NCBI RefSeq assembly: GCF_014306135.1 | Contig: NZ_JACRWD010000007.1 | Location: 42,760 to 106,759, forward strand | Length of the DNA stretch: 64,000 nt | Source: Paraclostridium hominis | Lineage (GTDB): Bacteria; Bacillota; Clostridia; Peptostreptococcales; Peptostreptococcaceae | Direction: 5' to 3' | Program-made: the position numbers and the translations under genes | Notes under the pieces: model-generated | What the model was told of the DNA's origin: nothing | What the model saw: only the letters and a program-made list of their open reading frames with translations | Database searches by the model: none | Shown: piece after piece, positions 9,397-18,579 of the stretch | Layout of the letters: each line of letters starts with the position of its first letter | Numbering within the stretch: the stretch's first letter is position 1

Positions 9397-10014
9397 TTGA
9401 CTTGTAGCGTTAAAATTATAAAAAAGCAATGTCAAAAAACTAGTAAATGGTCTGGAGGAGAAGCAACTCAGTTATACATATACCCTGAAAACTCATCGTA
9501 TGAAAATAAAAATTTTAAATGGAGAGTAAGTTCAGCTAAGGTAGAAATGCAAGAGTCCACATTTACTAAATTACCTAATATACAAAGAAAGTTAATGGTA
9601 ATTGATGGTGAATTGATTTTAAAGCATAAAAATAACAGTGAAGTAAAATTAAATAAATTTGAAGTAGATAATTTTAGTGGTGATTGGGATACTATAAGCT
9701 ATGGTAAAGCTATTGATTTTAATTTGATGACCAATCAAGATTGTACAGGAGAGTTAGAATACATTAAGATTAAATCCTATATAGATATAAAAGCTAAAGA
9801 AAAGCTAAATGAAAATAATTATAGATATGAAGCTCAATCTTTTTATAGTTTAAATGAAGAATTTGATATGATTTTAGAATCAGGAAAATCATTAACTGTG
9901 GAAAAAGGAGATTTAGCTATAATAAAATTTAGAAAAAATTCAAAAGAGAAAGTTAAGCTAATAAATAAACTAGAAAAAGATTTAGAAATTATAAAAAGTA
10001 CAGTATATTATTAA
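9397..10014 (+). CDS. HutD/Ves family protein
   Basis: A 205-residue cupin-type protein of the HutD/Ves family. The N-terminal signature is visible: W-S-GG-A-T-Q-L, then FKWRVSSAKV, then a short segment ending in RKLMVIDGEL. HutD proteins are linked to histidine use in some bacteria, and Ves of E. coli is a cold- or stress-linked homologue. No hut genes lie nearby here, so the role is open. The start is TTG at 9397, after AGGAGGGGG with good spacing. Single gene. Confidence 0.8.
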   Translation: MTCSVKIIKKQCQKTSKWSGGEATQLYIYPENSSYENKNFKWRVSSAKVEMQESTFTKLPNIQRKLMVIDGELILKHKNNSEVKLNKFEVDNFSGDWDTISYGKAIDFNLMTNQDCTGELEYIKIKSYIDIKAKEKLNENNYRYEAQSFYSLNEEFDMILESGKSLTVEKGDLAIIKFRKNSKEKVKLINKLEKDLEIIKSTVYY

Positions 10015-10016
10015 AA

Positions 10017-10059
10017 AATAGTAGTTATAAGAATATAAAATTATCTTGTAACTACTATT
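10017..10059 (+). terminator. Terminator of the HutD-like gene
   Basis: A 16-bp stem with one G-T pair (10017-10032 with 10044-10059) followed by a T-rich run. Confidence 0.75.
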
Positions 10060-10140
10060 TTTATTTTCTATAACTATTTCAATTGAAGTTGTAAAAATAT
10101 TTTGATATTATGAAATAGAAAGTTAAAAAAGGGGGTATAT

Positions 10141-10779
10141 ATGGAAAATTTAATAAAAGATTTTAAATACTTAAAGGATAATTTAAATAATTTAAATAGT
10201 AAAAATATAAATGAATTAGATCTAGAAAAAACTATGCTTTTTATAGTAGATATGAATAATGGATTTGCTAAAAAAGGAGCATTATATTCTGATAGAGTAG
10301 AAGCATTAATTAATCCAATAGCTAACATAGCAAGAGTTTTAGCCAATAAAAATTGTGAAATAATAGCATTTACCGATAGTCATACAAATGATTCTATAGA
10401 ACTTAGAAGTTATCCTAAACATTGTTTAGTTGATGATATTGAAAGTGATGTTGTTGATGAAATTAAAAATATAAATGGAATAAAAGTAATACCTAAAAAT
10501 TCTACCAATGGCTTTTTCTGCTTAGAAGATAAGGATTTTAATGGTATTGAAAATATTATAGTTGTTGGGGATTGTACAGATATTTGCATATATCAATTTG
10601 TAGTTACATTAAAAGCATATTTTAATCAAAATAATATTGATAAAAATATTATAGTTCCTATTGAATTAGTAGACACATATAATATTGATAAACTACATAA
10701 TGCTGAGATTATGAACACTGTATTTTTAAACAGTATGATTCAAAATGGAATAGAAGTTATAAAAAATATTGAAATATAA
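10141..10779 (+). CDS. Isochorismatase-family cysteine hydrolase, nicotinamidase-like
   Basis: A 212-residue cysteine hydrolase. The catalytic triad is visible as D37 (IVDMNNGF), K119 (IPKNSTNGF) and C149 (GDCTDICI). A metal site typical of nicotinamidases is present as D79, H81 and H94. Nicotinamidase (PncA) converts nicotinamide to nicotinate for NAD salvage. The metal triad supports this over a plain isochorismatase, although no NAD genes are adjacent. A short N-terminal extension of about 25 residues precedes the core. Single gene with a GGGGG Shine-Dalgarno. Confidence 0.85.
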   Translation: MENLIKDFKYLKDNLNNLNSKNINELDLEKTMLFIVDMNNGFAKKGALYSDRVEALINPIANIARVLANKNCEIIAFTDSHTNDSIELRSYPKHCLVDDIESDVVDEIKNINGIKVIPKNSTNGFFCLEDKDFNGIENIIVVGDCTDICIYQFVVTLKAYFNQNNIDKNIIVPIELVDTYNIDKLHNAEIMNTVFLNSMIQNGIEVIKNIEI

Positions 10780-10804
10780 AAAATTATAAATAAAATTCTA
10801 TAAT

Positions 10805-10848
10805 AAAAAAGTAGGTAGTTTATTAGTTTATAAATTGCCTACTTTTTT
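10805..10848 (+). terminator. Terminator of the nicotinamidase-like gene
   Basis: An 18-bp stem with two G-T pairs (10805-10822 with 10831-10848), ending in T residues. Confidence 0.8.
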
Positions 10849-11019
10849 ATGTTATTTTTAAAATTATATATATTAAATTAAATTTTGTATATTAATAGTA
10901 TATAACTATAGAATTATTGTTAATTATAGAAAAAAACTATATAAATTGACAGAAAATATCAAATAATGTAACATTTGAATAGTTGGGTATTTATAGTAAA
11001 ATATTGGGAGGAAAGTAAA

Positions 11020-12696
11020 TTGTTAAAAAGAAAAAAAATAATTTCATTAGTAATGACAGCTACATTAGCTATAAGTATTCTTACAGGATGTAGCAACAAA
11101 GGAAATAAAAATGACAATGCAGTACAACCAGATTCAAAAAATAGTATAGTATATGCATTAACAAGTTCGCCTACAGGAATATTTAACCCACTACTTAATG
11201 ATACAGTATATGATGATGCAGTTATATCACTTACATACAATTCTTTATTAAGTTTTGATGAAAATTTAAATCCACAACCAGAATTAGCTAAGAGCTATGA
11301 AGTATCAGATGATAATTTAAGTATAACATTTAAGTTAAAAGATAATATAAAGTGGAATGATGGAAAACCTTTAACAGCAGATGATGTTGCATTTACATTT
11401 ACTAGTTTAGCGAATAAAGATTATACTGGCTCAAAATATGGAGATGTTGAAAAGCTAAAAGGAGCTAAATTATACCATGAAGGAAAAGCTGATAAAATTG
11501 AAGGTATACAAGTAATAGACAACAATACGATTAAGTTCACTTTTGAAGAGCCATATTCACCAGGTCTTATAAATTTAGGTGGAATGGGAATAATTCCAAA
11601 ACACGTATGGGAAAAAGTGCCGGTAGCACAGTGGAAAGATCAAAAAGACTTATTAACTAAACCTGTTGGAACTGGACCATATGAAGTTGTATCATTTACA
11701 GAAGGTCAAGATGTTCAGTTTAAAAAGAATAATGATTATTTTAATGGAGAAGTAAAAACTGAAAAGTTCATATTAAAAGTTGCTAATGAAGATACAGCCC
11801 AAGTAGAACTTTTAAATGGTACAGTAGATGTTATAGATGCATCAAATTTAAAGAAAAAAGATATTAAAGAGTTAGAATCTAAAGGTATGAAAGTTGTATC
11901 TTATGATAATAACTTAATCCAATATATGGGATTCAATCTTAGAGAAAAGAAATTTCAAGATAAAAATGTAAGACAAGCATTTATGTATGCATTAGATAGA
12001 AATGCAATGGTAGATAAATTATTAGAAGGAAATGGTCAAGTTGTAAATACACCTATGTTACCTAGTTCATGGGCTTATCCAGATAAGTCAACTTTAAATG
12101 ACTATAAGCATAATGTTGAAAAAGCAAAAGAACTTTTAAAGGAAGCTGGATATGAAGATAGAGATAACAATGGTATAGTTGAAGATAAAAATGGAAAAGA
12201 ATTAACAGCTACATTAGCTTACCCAACAGGTAATTCATTAAGAGAACAAACAGCTCCAATAATTCAAGCTAATTTAAAAGATATAGGTGTTAAGTTAGAA
12301 CTTGAAAATATGGAATTCTCTGCTCTTATGGATAAAGTAGTAGCAAACCATGATTTTGATTTATACTTAATGGGTAACAATTTAACAATAGATCCAGATC
12401 CAAAGGCATATTGGCATTCAACTTCTGCATCAGATGAAAAAGGAAATTCTGCATGGAATATATCATCATTTAAAAATGATGAAGCAGATAAATTAATAGA
12501 AAAGGGTATAAGCGTATTCGATAAAAATGAACGTAAAGAAGTGTATTCTCAATTTGGAAAACTTCTAAATGAAGAAGTACCTTGGGCATATTTATATTCT
12601 CAAAATATAAGAAAAGCTTATAATCCTCATCTTAAAAACTATAAACCATCTATATTTAATGACTTTAACAATGTAGAAAATTGGTATATAGATTAA
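11020..12696 (+). CDS. Peptide ABC transporter substrate-binding lipoprotein
   Basis: Extracytoplasmic binding lipoprotein of the family-5 (DppA/OppA/AppA) type. Its 558 residues begin with a lipoprotein signal ending in LTGC (Cys24). The family signature PELAKSYEVSDDNLSITFKL is followed by WNDGKPLTADDVAFTF. I place the start at TTG 11020, 5-6 bases after GGGAGGAAAG; a reading from 10975 would add a poor leader and spoil the signal peptide. First gene of an A-B-C-D-F operon for di- or oligopeptide uptake. A terminator hairpin lies directly after it and probably reduces transcription of the membrane and ATPase genes relative to the abundant binding protein. Confidence 0.95.
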   Translation: MLKRKKIISLVMTATLAISILTGCSNKGNKNDNAVQPDSKNSIVYALTSSPTGIFNPLLNDTVYDDAVISLTYNSLLSFDENLNPQPELAKSYEVSDDNLSITFKLKDNIKWNDGKPLTADDVAFTFTSLANKDYTGSKYGDVEKLKGAKLYHEGKADKIEGIQVIDNNTIKFTFEEPYSPGLINLGGMGIIPKHVWEKVPVAQWKDQKDLLTKPVGTGPYEVVSFTEGQDVQFKKNNDYFNGEVKTEKFILKVANEDTAQVELLNGTVDVIDASNLKKKDIKELESKGMKVVSYDNNLIQYMGFNLREKKFQDKNVRQAFMYALDRNAMVDKLLEGNGQVVNTPMLPSSWAYPDKSTLNDYKHNVEKAKELLKEAGYEDRDNNGIVEDKNGKELTATLAYPTGNSLREQTAPIIQANLKDIGVKLELENMEFSALMDKVVANHDFDLYLMGNNLTIDPDPKAYWHSTSASDEKGNSAWNISSFKNDEADKLIEKGISVFDKNERKEVYSQFGKLLNEEVPWAYLYSQNIRKAYNPHLKNYKPSIFNDFNNVENWYID

Positions 12697-12707
12697 TATT
12701 TAATAAT

Positions 12708-12738
12708 AAAAAGTTATCCTTTTATAGGATAGCTTTTT
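12708..12738 (+). terminator. Intra-operon attenuating terminator
   Basis: A 12-bp stem with one wobble (12708-12719 with 12727-12738) with a T run lies between the binding protein gene and the first permease gene. Such elements usually give more transcript of the first gene than of the rest. Confidence 0.7.
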
Positions 12739-12771
12739 TATTCCATATAAGTACAGAAAGGAGTTTAAAAT

Positions 12772-13737
12772 TTGGCTAAATATATATTAAAAAGATTATT
12801 AACATCATTAGTTGTATTATTTGGGATTTCTATAATAATATTTGCACTTATACATTTACAACCAGGAAATCCTTATTCGACAATGATAGATCCAAATGTT
12901 TCACCAGAAGTAGTAAAAGAGATGTTACAAAAAATAGGTTATTACGATCCTATATATATAAAGTATTTTAAATGGATTTCAAGGGCTTTAACAGGTGATT
13001 TAGGATATTCAATTTATTATGGACAACCAGTACTAAACATAATAGGTACAAGAATGTCAAATACAGTATTGTTAGCATCATTTTCATTACTTTTAAGCTT
13101 AATATTTGGAATAGGAATAGGTATTTTATCAGCCATAAAGAAAAATACCTTATTTGATCATATTGTAACTGTAGTTTCTTTTATAGGGTTATCAATACCT
13201 GCATTTTTCTTTGGGCTTATACTTATAAAAATATTTTCATTTGATCTGAAACTATTACCAGTATCAGGTATGAAAACTCTTGGAACTGATTATACAGGAA
13301 TAAAAGCTGTACTTGATACATTAAAGCATATGATATTGCCAGGTATAGTATTAGCTTTTTTACAAAGCACTGCATTTATAAGGTATACAAGATCTGCAAT
13401 GATAGATGTATTAGATAAGGAATATATAACGACAGCAAGATCAAAGGGATTAACAATAAATAAGGCTATATTTAAACATGGATTTAAAAATGCACTTATA
13501 CCGATAGTTACTATATTTTGTCTTCAAATACCATTTTTATTCTCAGGAGCACTTTTAACAGAAACTGTATTTGTATGGCCAGGTATAGGAAGACTTAGTT
13601 ATGAAGCTGTTTTAAATAGAGATTACTCTCTTATAATGGGAATTCTTATGATTCTTTCTATAATAATTTTATTATCTAATTTACTTGCTGATATATTATA
13701 TGCAATTATAGATCCAAGAATTAGATATGATAAATAG
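12772..13737 (+). CDS. Peptide ABC transporter permease (DppB/OppB type)
   Basis: Membrane permease with six predicted helices and 321 residues. The N-terminal block FALIHLQPGNPY is typical of the B-type permease, and the conserved cytoplasmic loop (EYITTARSKGL) contacts the ATPase. The start is TTG at 12772 after AAAGGAG. It pairs with the downstream C-type permease to form the channel of the peptide importer. Confidence 0.95.
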   Translation: MAKYILKRLLTSLVVLFGISIIIFALIHLQPGNPYSTMIDPNVSPEVVKEMLQKIGYYDPIYIKYFKWISRALTGDLGYSIYYGQPVLNIIGTRMSNTVLLASFSLLLSLIFGIGIGILSAIKKNTLFDHIVTVVSFIGLSIPAFFFGLILIKIFSFDLKLLPVSGMKTLGTDYTGIKAVLDTLKHMILPGIVLAFLQSTAFIRYTRSAMIDVLDKEYITTARSKGLTINKAIFKHGFKNALIPIVTIFCLQIPFLFSGALLTETVFVWPGIGRLSYEAVLNRDYSLIMGILMILSIIILLSNLLADILYAIIDPRIRYDK

Positions 13738-13750
13738 GAGGATATATAGA

Positions 13751-14563
13751 ATGAAAAAAAATAAATTGATTTTAATAGGAACTAGCATTTTAATAACATT
13801 AATTATAGTATCTTTTATAGGTCCTTTATTTATAAAACAGGATATATCTTCAGTTGATTTATACAATATAAGTTCACCTCCTAGTGGAGAACATCTTTTA
13901 GGAACTGATGATTTAGGTAGAGATGTTTTAGCAAGACTTTTATATGGAGGGAGAGTATCCTTACTAGTAGGTGTATTTGCAACAATTCTACAGGTTATGA
14001 TAGGAACAATATTAGGAGTGATTGCAGGGTATTTTGGGGGAGCTATAGATGCGATAATAATGAGAATTGTAGATATAGTAATGTGCTTTCCGTTTTTTAT
14101 AGTTGCTATAGCACTAGCTGCAATTGTTGGGCCTAGTGTTGTAAATCTTATAATAATAATTGCTATTTTATCATGGACAGATATAGCAAGAATTGTAAGA
14201 GCAGAAGTTTTATCTATAAAAGAAAGAGATTTTATAATGGCATCTAAAGCTATTGGATTTAATAATTTAGATATAATTTTAAAGCATATAATACCAAATG
14301 TATTATCTAGTATTTTGGTTGCAACAACTTTATCAATGGCTACTGCTATACTTATGGAGGCATCTTTAAGTTTTTTAGGAATGGGTGTAAAACCTCCTAT
14401 GCCAAGTTGGGGGAATATGCTTACAGCTGCGCAGAATATGAGAACTTTAAGTAGTGAATGGTGGTTATGGATACCACCTGGATTTATGATAATAATATCT
14501 GTTTTAGCTATAAATTTCTTAGGAGAGGGGCTTAGGAGAAAGTTAGATCCTAAAAGGAAGTAA
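13751..14563 (+). CDS. Peptide ABC transporter permease (DppC/OppC type)
   Basis: The second permease of the importer, with 270 residues and six helices. It contains the C-type motif HLLGTDDLGRDVLARLL and the ATPase-contact loop RDFIMASKAIGF. ATG 13751 follows AGGAGG; the longer frame from 13727 would run through the Shine-Dalgarno and is rejected. It begins 13 bases after the B gene stop. Confidence 0.95.
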   Translation: MKKNKLILIGTSILITLIIVSFIGPLFIKQDISSVDLYNISSPPSGEHLLGTDDLGRDVLARLLYGGRVSLLVGVFATILQVMIGTILGVIAGYFGGAIDAIIMRIVDIVMCFPFFIVAIALAAIVGPSVVNLIIIIAILSWTDIARIVRAEVLSIKERDFIMASKAIGFNNLDIILKHIIPNVLSSILVATTLSMATAILMEASLSFLGMGVKPPMPSWGNMLTAAQNMRTLSSEWWLWIPPGFMIIISVLAINFLGEGLRRKLDPKRK

Positions 14564-14577
14564 TAGGTGGTGAAAAT

Positions 14578-15537
14578 ATGTTACTTAATGTTAAAGATTT
14601 AAAGATAAAGTTTAAAGATGATAAACATGATAACTATACGGTTAATGGTGTTAATTTAAATATAAATGAGGGTGAAATAGTATCCTTAGTAGGTGAGAGT
14701 GGAAGTGGAAAAAGTTTAACTTCATTAGCTATAATTAGATTGATATCTGAAAGTGCTCAAATTGAAGGTGAAATAAATTTTAAAGGGAAAAATTTATTAA
14801 ACTTAAATGAAAAAGACATGTGTTTGATAAGAGGGAAAGATATATCAATCATATTTCAAGAGCCTATGGTAGCTTTAAATCCATTGTTTAATGTAGAAAA
14901 ACAAATAGGAGAAGTTATATTAGAACATAAAAAGCTAAGCAAAAAAGAAGTTAGAAATATGGTAATAGATTTATTAGAAAAAGTAAAGATACCAAATCCT
15001 AAAGATACTTTGAAAAAATATCCACATGAACTTTCAGGTGGTATGAGGCAAAGAGTTATGATAGCTATGGCTATAGCATTAAAGCCTAAATTATTGATAG
15101 CAGATGAGCCAACAACTGCGCTTGACGTAACAGTACAAAAAGAAATTTTAAATTTATTAAAAGATATAAGTAAAGAGTATAATATGTCAGTGATTTTTAT
15201 AACACATGATTTAGACGTGGTATCAGAAATTGCTGATAAAGTGTATGTAATGTATTTAGGAAAAGTTGTTGAGGAAGCTAATGTATATGAATTTTTTGAT
15301 AATGCAAAGCATCCATATTCACAAGGTCTATTATTATCTAGAGTTGGAAGTGATTTAATTAATAATAGATTTTTTTCTATAAAAGGTAATGTTCCAACTA
15401 TTGATAAAATTCCTAAAGGTTGTAGTTTTAACAACAGATGCGACTATTGTATGGATATTTGTAAAAATAATGAACCTAAGTTAAAAGAAATAGGTGATAA
15501 CCATAAAGTGAGTTGCTTTAAAAATTTTAATATATAG
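14578..15537 (+). CDS. Peptide ABC transporter ATP-binding protein (DppD/OppD type)
   Basis: Cytoplasmic ATPase of 319 residues with Walker A GESGSGKS, signature LSGGMRQR and Walker B LLIADEPTTALD. The C-terminal oligopeptide-transporter extension has the Cys-containing NNRCDYC...C pattern found in D and F subunits. Its start follows an AGGTGGTG and lies 14 bases after the C permease. Works as a heterodimer with the following ATPase. Confidence 0.95.
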   Translation: MLLNVKDLKIKFKDDKHDNYTVNGVNLNINEGEIVSLVGESGSGKSLTSLAIIRLISESAQIEGEINFKGKNLLNLNEKDMCLIRGKDISIIFQEPMVALNPLFNVEKQIGEVILEHKKLSKKEVRNMVIDLLEKVKIPNPKDTLKKYPHELSGGMRQRVMIAMAIALKPKLLIADEPTTALDVTVQKEILNLLKDISKEYNMSVIFITHDLDVVSEIADKVYVMYLGKVVEEANVYEFFDNAKHPYSQGLLLSRVGSDLINNRFFSIKGNVPTIDKIPKGCSFNNRCDYCMDICKNNEPKLKEIGDNHKVSCFKNFNI

Positions 15538-15549
15538 AAAGGCATATAT

Positions 15550-16377
15550 ATGGAACAAAAATATATTTTAAAAGTAAAAAATCTTAAAAAATATTACCCT
15601 ATAAAAAGTAAATTTCTATTTAGAGAAAAGAAATATCAAAAATCAGTAGATGATGTTTCTTTTAAAATAAAAAAAGGGTCTATAGTGGGATTAGTTGGTG
15701 AAAGTGGATGTGGAAAATCAACTTTATCAAAATGTATACTAAATCTTATAGATGCAACTGGAGGAAGGGTAGAATTTAAAGATAAAGTGATATATGATAT
15801 TGAAAATAATATAAGTATATCAAAAAAAGATATGCTCAATTTAAGAAAAGATATGCAAATAATATTTCAAGACCCATATTCATCATTAAATCCAAAAATG
15901 AGTATTGGAAAAACAATAGTAGAGGGAATAAAAAAGCATAATGATATTGGTACAACCGAGGCATATTTAATGGCTGAAAAAGCTTTAGAAGCATGTGGAC
16001 TTGACAAGAGTTATATAAATAGATATCCAAATGAATTTAGTGGAGGTCAAAGGCAAAGAATAGCAATAGCTAGGGTGTTAGCTTTAAAACCTAAATTTAT
16101 AATTTGTGATGAACCAACAGCTGCACTAGATGTTTCTATACAATCTCAAATACTAAATTTAATGTTGGATTTAAAAGAACAATATAACTTAACGTATTTG
16201 TTTATATCACATAATTTAAATGTAGTTAGATGTTTTTGCGATGAGATAATAGTTATGAACAATGGAAAAATAGTAGAACAAGGAAATAGTCAAAGTATAT
16301 ATACAAATCCTAAAAATGAATATACTAAAAAGCTTATAGATTCTATACCAAAAAGTAATCCAAGATTAAGAAAATAA
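15550..16377 (+). CDS. Peptide ABC transporter ATP-binding protein (DppF/OppF type)
   Basis: The second ATPase, 275 residues, with Walker A GESGCGKST, signature FSGGQRQR and Walker B FIICDEPTAALD. It lacks most of the C-terminal extension that is common in F subunits and is therefore shorter than usual (about 310-330). The ATP site appears complete. Last gene of the operon, followed by a strong terminator shared with the convergent phosphate transporter gene. Confidence 0.93.
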   Translation: MEQKYILKVKNLKKYYPIKSKFLFREKKYQKSVDDVSFKIKKGSIVGLVGESGCGKSTLSKCILNLIDATGGRVEFKDKVIYDIENNISISKKDMLNLRKDMQIIFQDPYSSLNPKMSIGKTIVEGIKKHNDIGTTEAYLMAEKALEACGLDKSYINRYPNEFSGGQRQRIAIARVLALKPKFIICDEPTAALDVSIQSQILNLMLDLKEQYNLTYLFISHNLNVVRCFCDEIIVMNNGKIVEQGNSQSIYTNPKNEYTKKLIDSIPKSNPRLRK

Positions 16378-16380
16378 AAA

Positions 16381-16423
16381 AGACTATATATGAATTTTAA
16401 TAATACAAATTCATATATAGTCT
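16381..16423. terminator. Bidirectional terminator between peptide operon and phosphate transporter
   Basis: A perfect 17-bp stem (16381-16397 with 16407-16423) with a 9-nt loop and flanking A and T runs. Confidence 0.9.
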
Positions 16424-16432
16424 TTTTATATA

Positions 16433-18061
16433 TTAAGCTGTTTGATTAATTTTTATAACTCTCTTAGCTATACTTGCAGAGTGGTCAGATATTCTTTCTA
16501 AATTAGTTAACAAATCTAAGTACATAATACCTGAGTCTATACTGCATGAATGACTATTTAATCTATTCATATGTTTAGCTCTATATAATTTATCTAGTGC
16601 ATCTACTTCGTCTTCTATTCTTAAAACATCATTTGCAAATTTAACACTATTTTGTTTCATAGCGTCTAATGATAATGTATATGCATCTAGTACTTTGTTA
16701 TATATATCTATTATTTCAGATTTAGCACTTTCTGATATTTTAGTTTTCTTATCTATAGTTGATTCAGCTAATTCTGCTATATTTTCAGATAAGTCTCCAA
16801 CTCTTTCTATGTCATTTACAGTATGGAATAATAAATCTAGAGAGAGTCTCATTTTATCATCTAAAGTCTTATTAGATAATTTAATTAGATAATCTAATAC
16901 TTTTCTCTGCTGTTCATTTAATAATTTTTCTTTTTCAAATGTTTTGTTTGCCTCTTCTTGAGACTTTTCAAGTAAAGCATCCATAGAACAAGTAAAACTT
17001 TTTTTCGCTTTATTACCCATTCTAAGTATTTCTCTTATTGTATTTCCAAATGCTATAGATGGAGTTTCTAACATTCTTTCATCTAAATATTTTGTTATGC
17101 GGCTATCATACTCTTCTTCACCTTGCTTATCAGGTATAAGTAGCATAACTAATTTAACTATATATTTAGAGAATGGTAATAATATTATAACATTAGTTAT
17201 ATTAAATAATGAATGAGCATTTGCTATTTGTCTAGCAGTATCTGTTGGGTCTAAATGTGTAACTATCATTGATATTGGCTTATTAAGAATTAACATAAAT
17301 AGTATAGTACCAATTACGTTAAAGCATAAATGCATTAATGCTGCTCTTTTAGCATTTTTATTAGCACCTACACTTGATAAAAGAGATGTAGTACAACTAC
17401 CAATGTTATCTCCATATAATATAGGTAATGCTCCAGCTAAAGGCATTAAACCTTGAGATGATAAAGCTATTAATATACCCATTGATGCACTTGAACTTTG
17501 AAGACAAGTAGTCATTGCAAAACCAGCAAGTAATGCTAATAATGGATGATTTGCAAGTCCTGCTAATATGTTTCTAAATCCTTCATATTGAGATAAAGGA
17601 GCAACTGCATCTTTCATAAATTCCATACCTATAAATAAGATACCAAAACCTATAAGTATTTCTGCGATATTTTTAAGATTTGGTTTAGATTTTGAACCAA
17701 TCATGTATAAAACGATACCTATTCCAAGTGCTATTGATGAGAATATACTAGCATCAAATGATACTAATTGAGCTGTTACTGTAGTACCAATGTTTGCTCC
17801 CATTATAACACCAATTGCTTGGAATAATGTCATTATTCCTGCGTTAACAAATCCAACTACCATTACTGTAGTAGCACCACTACTTTGTATAATTCCTGTA
17901 ACAACAGCTCCTACTAAAACCCCCATTACTACGTTACTAGTTAAAAGTTCTATAGCTTTTTCTAGCTTAGGACCTGTTGACTTTTGAAGACCTTCACCCA
18001 TTAGGTTCATTCCGTAAAGGAAAAGTCCAAGACCTCCAATAAGACTTATCAATATAGACAA
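16433..18061 (-). CDS. Na/phosphate cotransporter with C-terminal PhoU domain
   Basis: A 542-residue protein of the Na/Pi cotransporter family (NptA/YjbB-like). The N-terminal half has two inverted membrane repeats with QSSGATTVMVVGF and the paired QSSSASMGILIAL signature. The C-terminal ~200 residues form PhoU-like helical bundles. It moves inorganic phosphate with sodium; direction (uptake or efflux) is not evident. The start is TTG at 18061 after GGAGGCG. A 30-bp perfect palindrome lies about 120 bases upstream and may be an operator. Confidence 0.92.
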   Translation of the reverse strand: MSILISLIGGLGLFLYGMNLMGEGLQKSTGPKLEKAIELLTSNVVMGVLVGAVVTGIIQSSGATTVMVVGFVNAGIMTLFQAIGVIMGANIGTTVTAQLVSFDASIFSSIALGIGIVLYMIGSKSKPNLKNIAEILIGFGILFIGMEFMKDAVAPLSQYEGFRNILAGLANHPLLALLAGFAMTTCLQSSSASMGILIALSSQGLMPLAGALPILYGDNIGSCTTSLLSSVGANKNAKRAALMHLCFNVIGTILFMLILNKPISMIVTHLDPTDTARQIANAHSLFNITNVIILLPFSKYIVKLVMLLIPDKQGEEEYDSRITKYLDERMLETPSIAFGNTIREILRMGNKAKKSFTCSMDALLEKSQEEANKTFEKEKLLNEQQRKVLDYLIKLSNKTLDDKMRLSLDLLFHTVNDIERVGDLSENIAELAESTIDKKTKISESAKSEIIDIYNKVLDAYTLSLDAMKQNSVKFANDVLRIEDEVDALDKLYRAKHMNRLNSHSCSIDSGIMYLDLLTNLERISDHSASIAKRVIKINQTA

Positions 18062-18579
18062 AATTGTCGCCTCCTCATAAATAAGTTAAATTTATTATAG
18101 TTATTTTTATTACTTTTTATGTACGATAACATATTAACAGAAAATTCGACAGCTTTTGTTAAAAACATGTTAAATTTTGAATTAACACTTATATATAAGT
18201 GTTAATTCATGTAATGAAATTTATGATAACTTATATTATTGCAAAATATTTATGTATTATTAGAATTAGAATGAAATCCAGGTTTTAACAAATATGAAGG
18301 AACGTAATATGATTAAAATTTATATATGTTAAGACTATTTGACACAACAATTTAAATTTAAAAAATTTTCACAAAATATTTATTAAAATTGAATCAAAAT
18401 ATTAAATAAGAGCATTTAATAGTTGATAATAATTGCTTAAAAACTATCCAAAATATATAGATATATTTTTTGCCTATAGATTATAAAAGATAAGCTAATT
18501 TAAATATACAATATTAAAAAATTGTAGTTTAATATATATTATAAAGGTGGTTAATAAAAATTATTAGGAGATGATAAGG
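18062..18579. other. Intergenic region with a perfect 30-bp palindrome
   Basis: A 518-base, very AT-rich gap between divergent genes. The main structure is the palindrome at 18179-18208. I see no ORF with convincing translation signals and no known riboswitch. Confidence 0.5.
18179..18208. promoter_or_regulatory. Perfect 30-bp palindrome, candidate operator
   Basis: The sequence reads gaattaacacttata on each strand, with all 15 base pairs matching and no loop. It lacks a T tract, so it is unlikely to be a terminator. It lies upstream of the Na/phosphate transporter on the minus strand. A dimeric regulator site is plausible; the regulator is unknown. Confidence 0.5.

Noticed and set aside
14856..15434. 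A 192-codon antisense frame within the ABC ATPase gene
   Set aside because: It lies opposite a gene with complete Walker and signature motifs and has no translation signal.
18298..18340. A seven-codon ORF after AAGGA in the gap before the phosphodiesterase gene
   Set aside because: Too short and poorly spaced to support as a gene.
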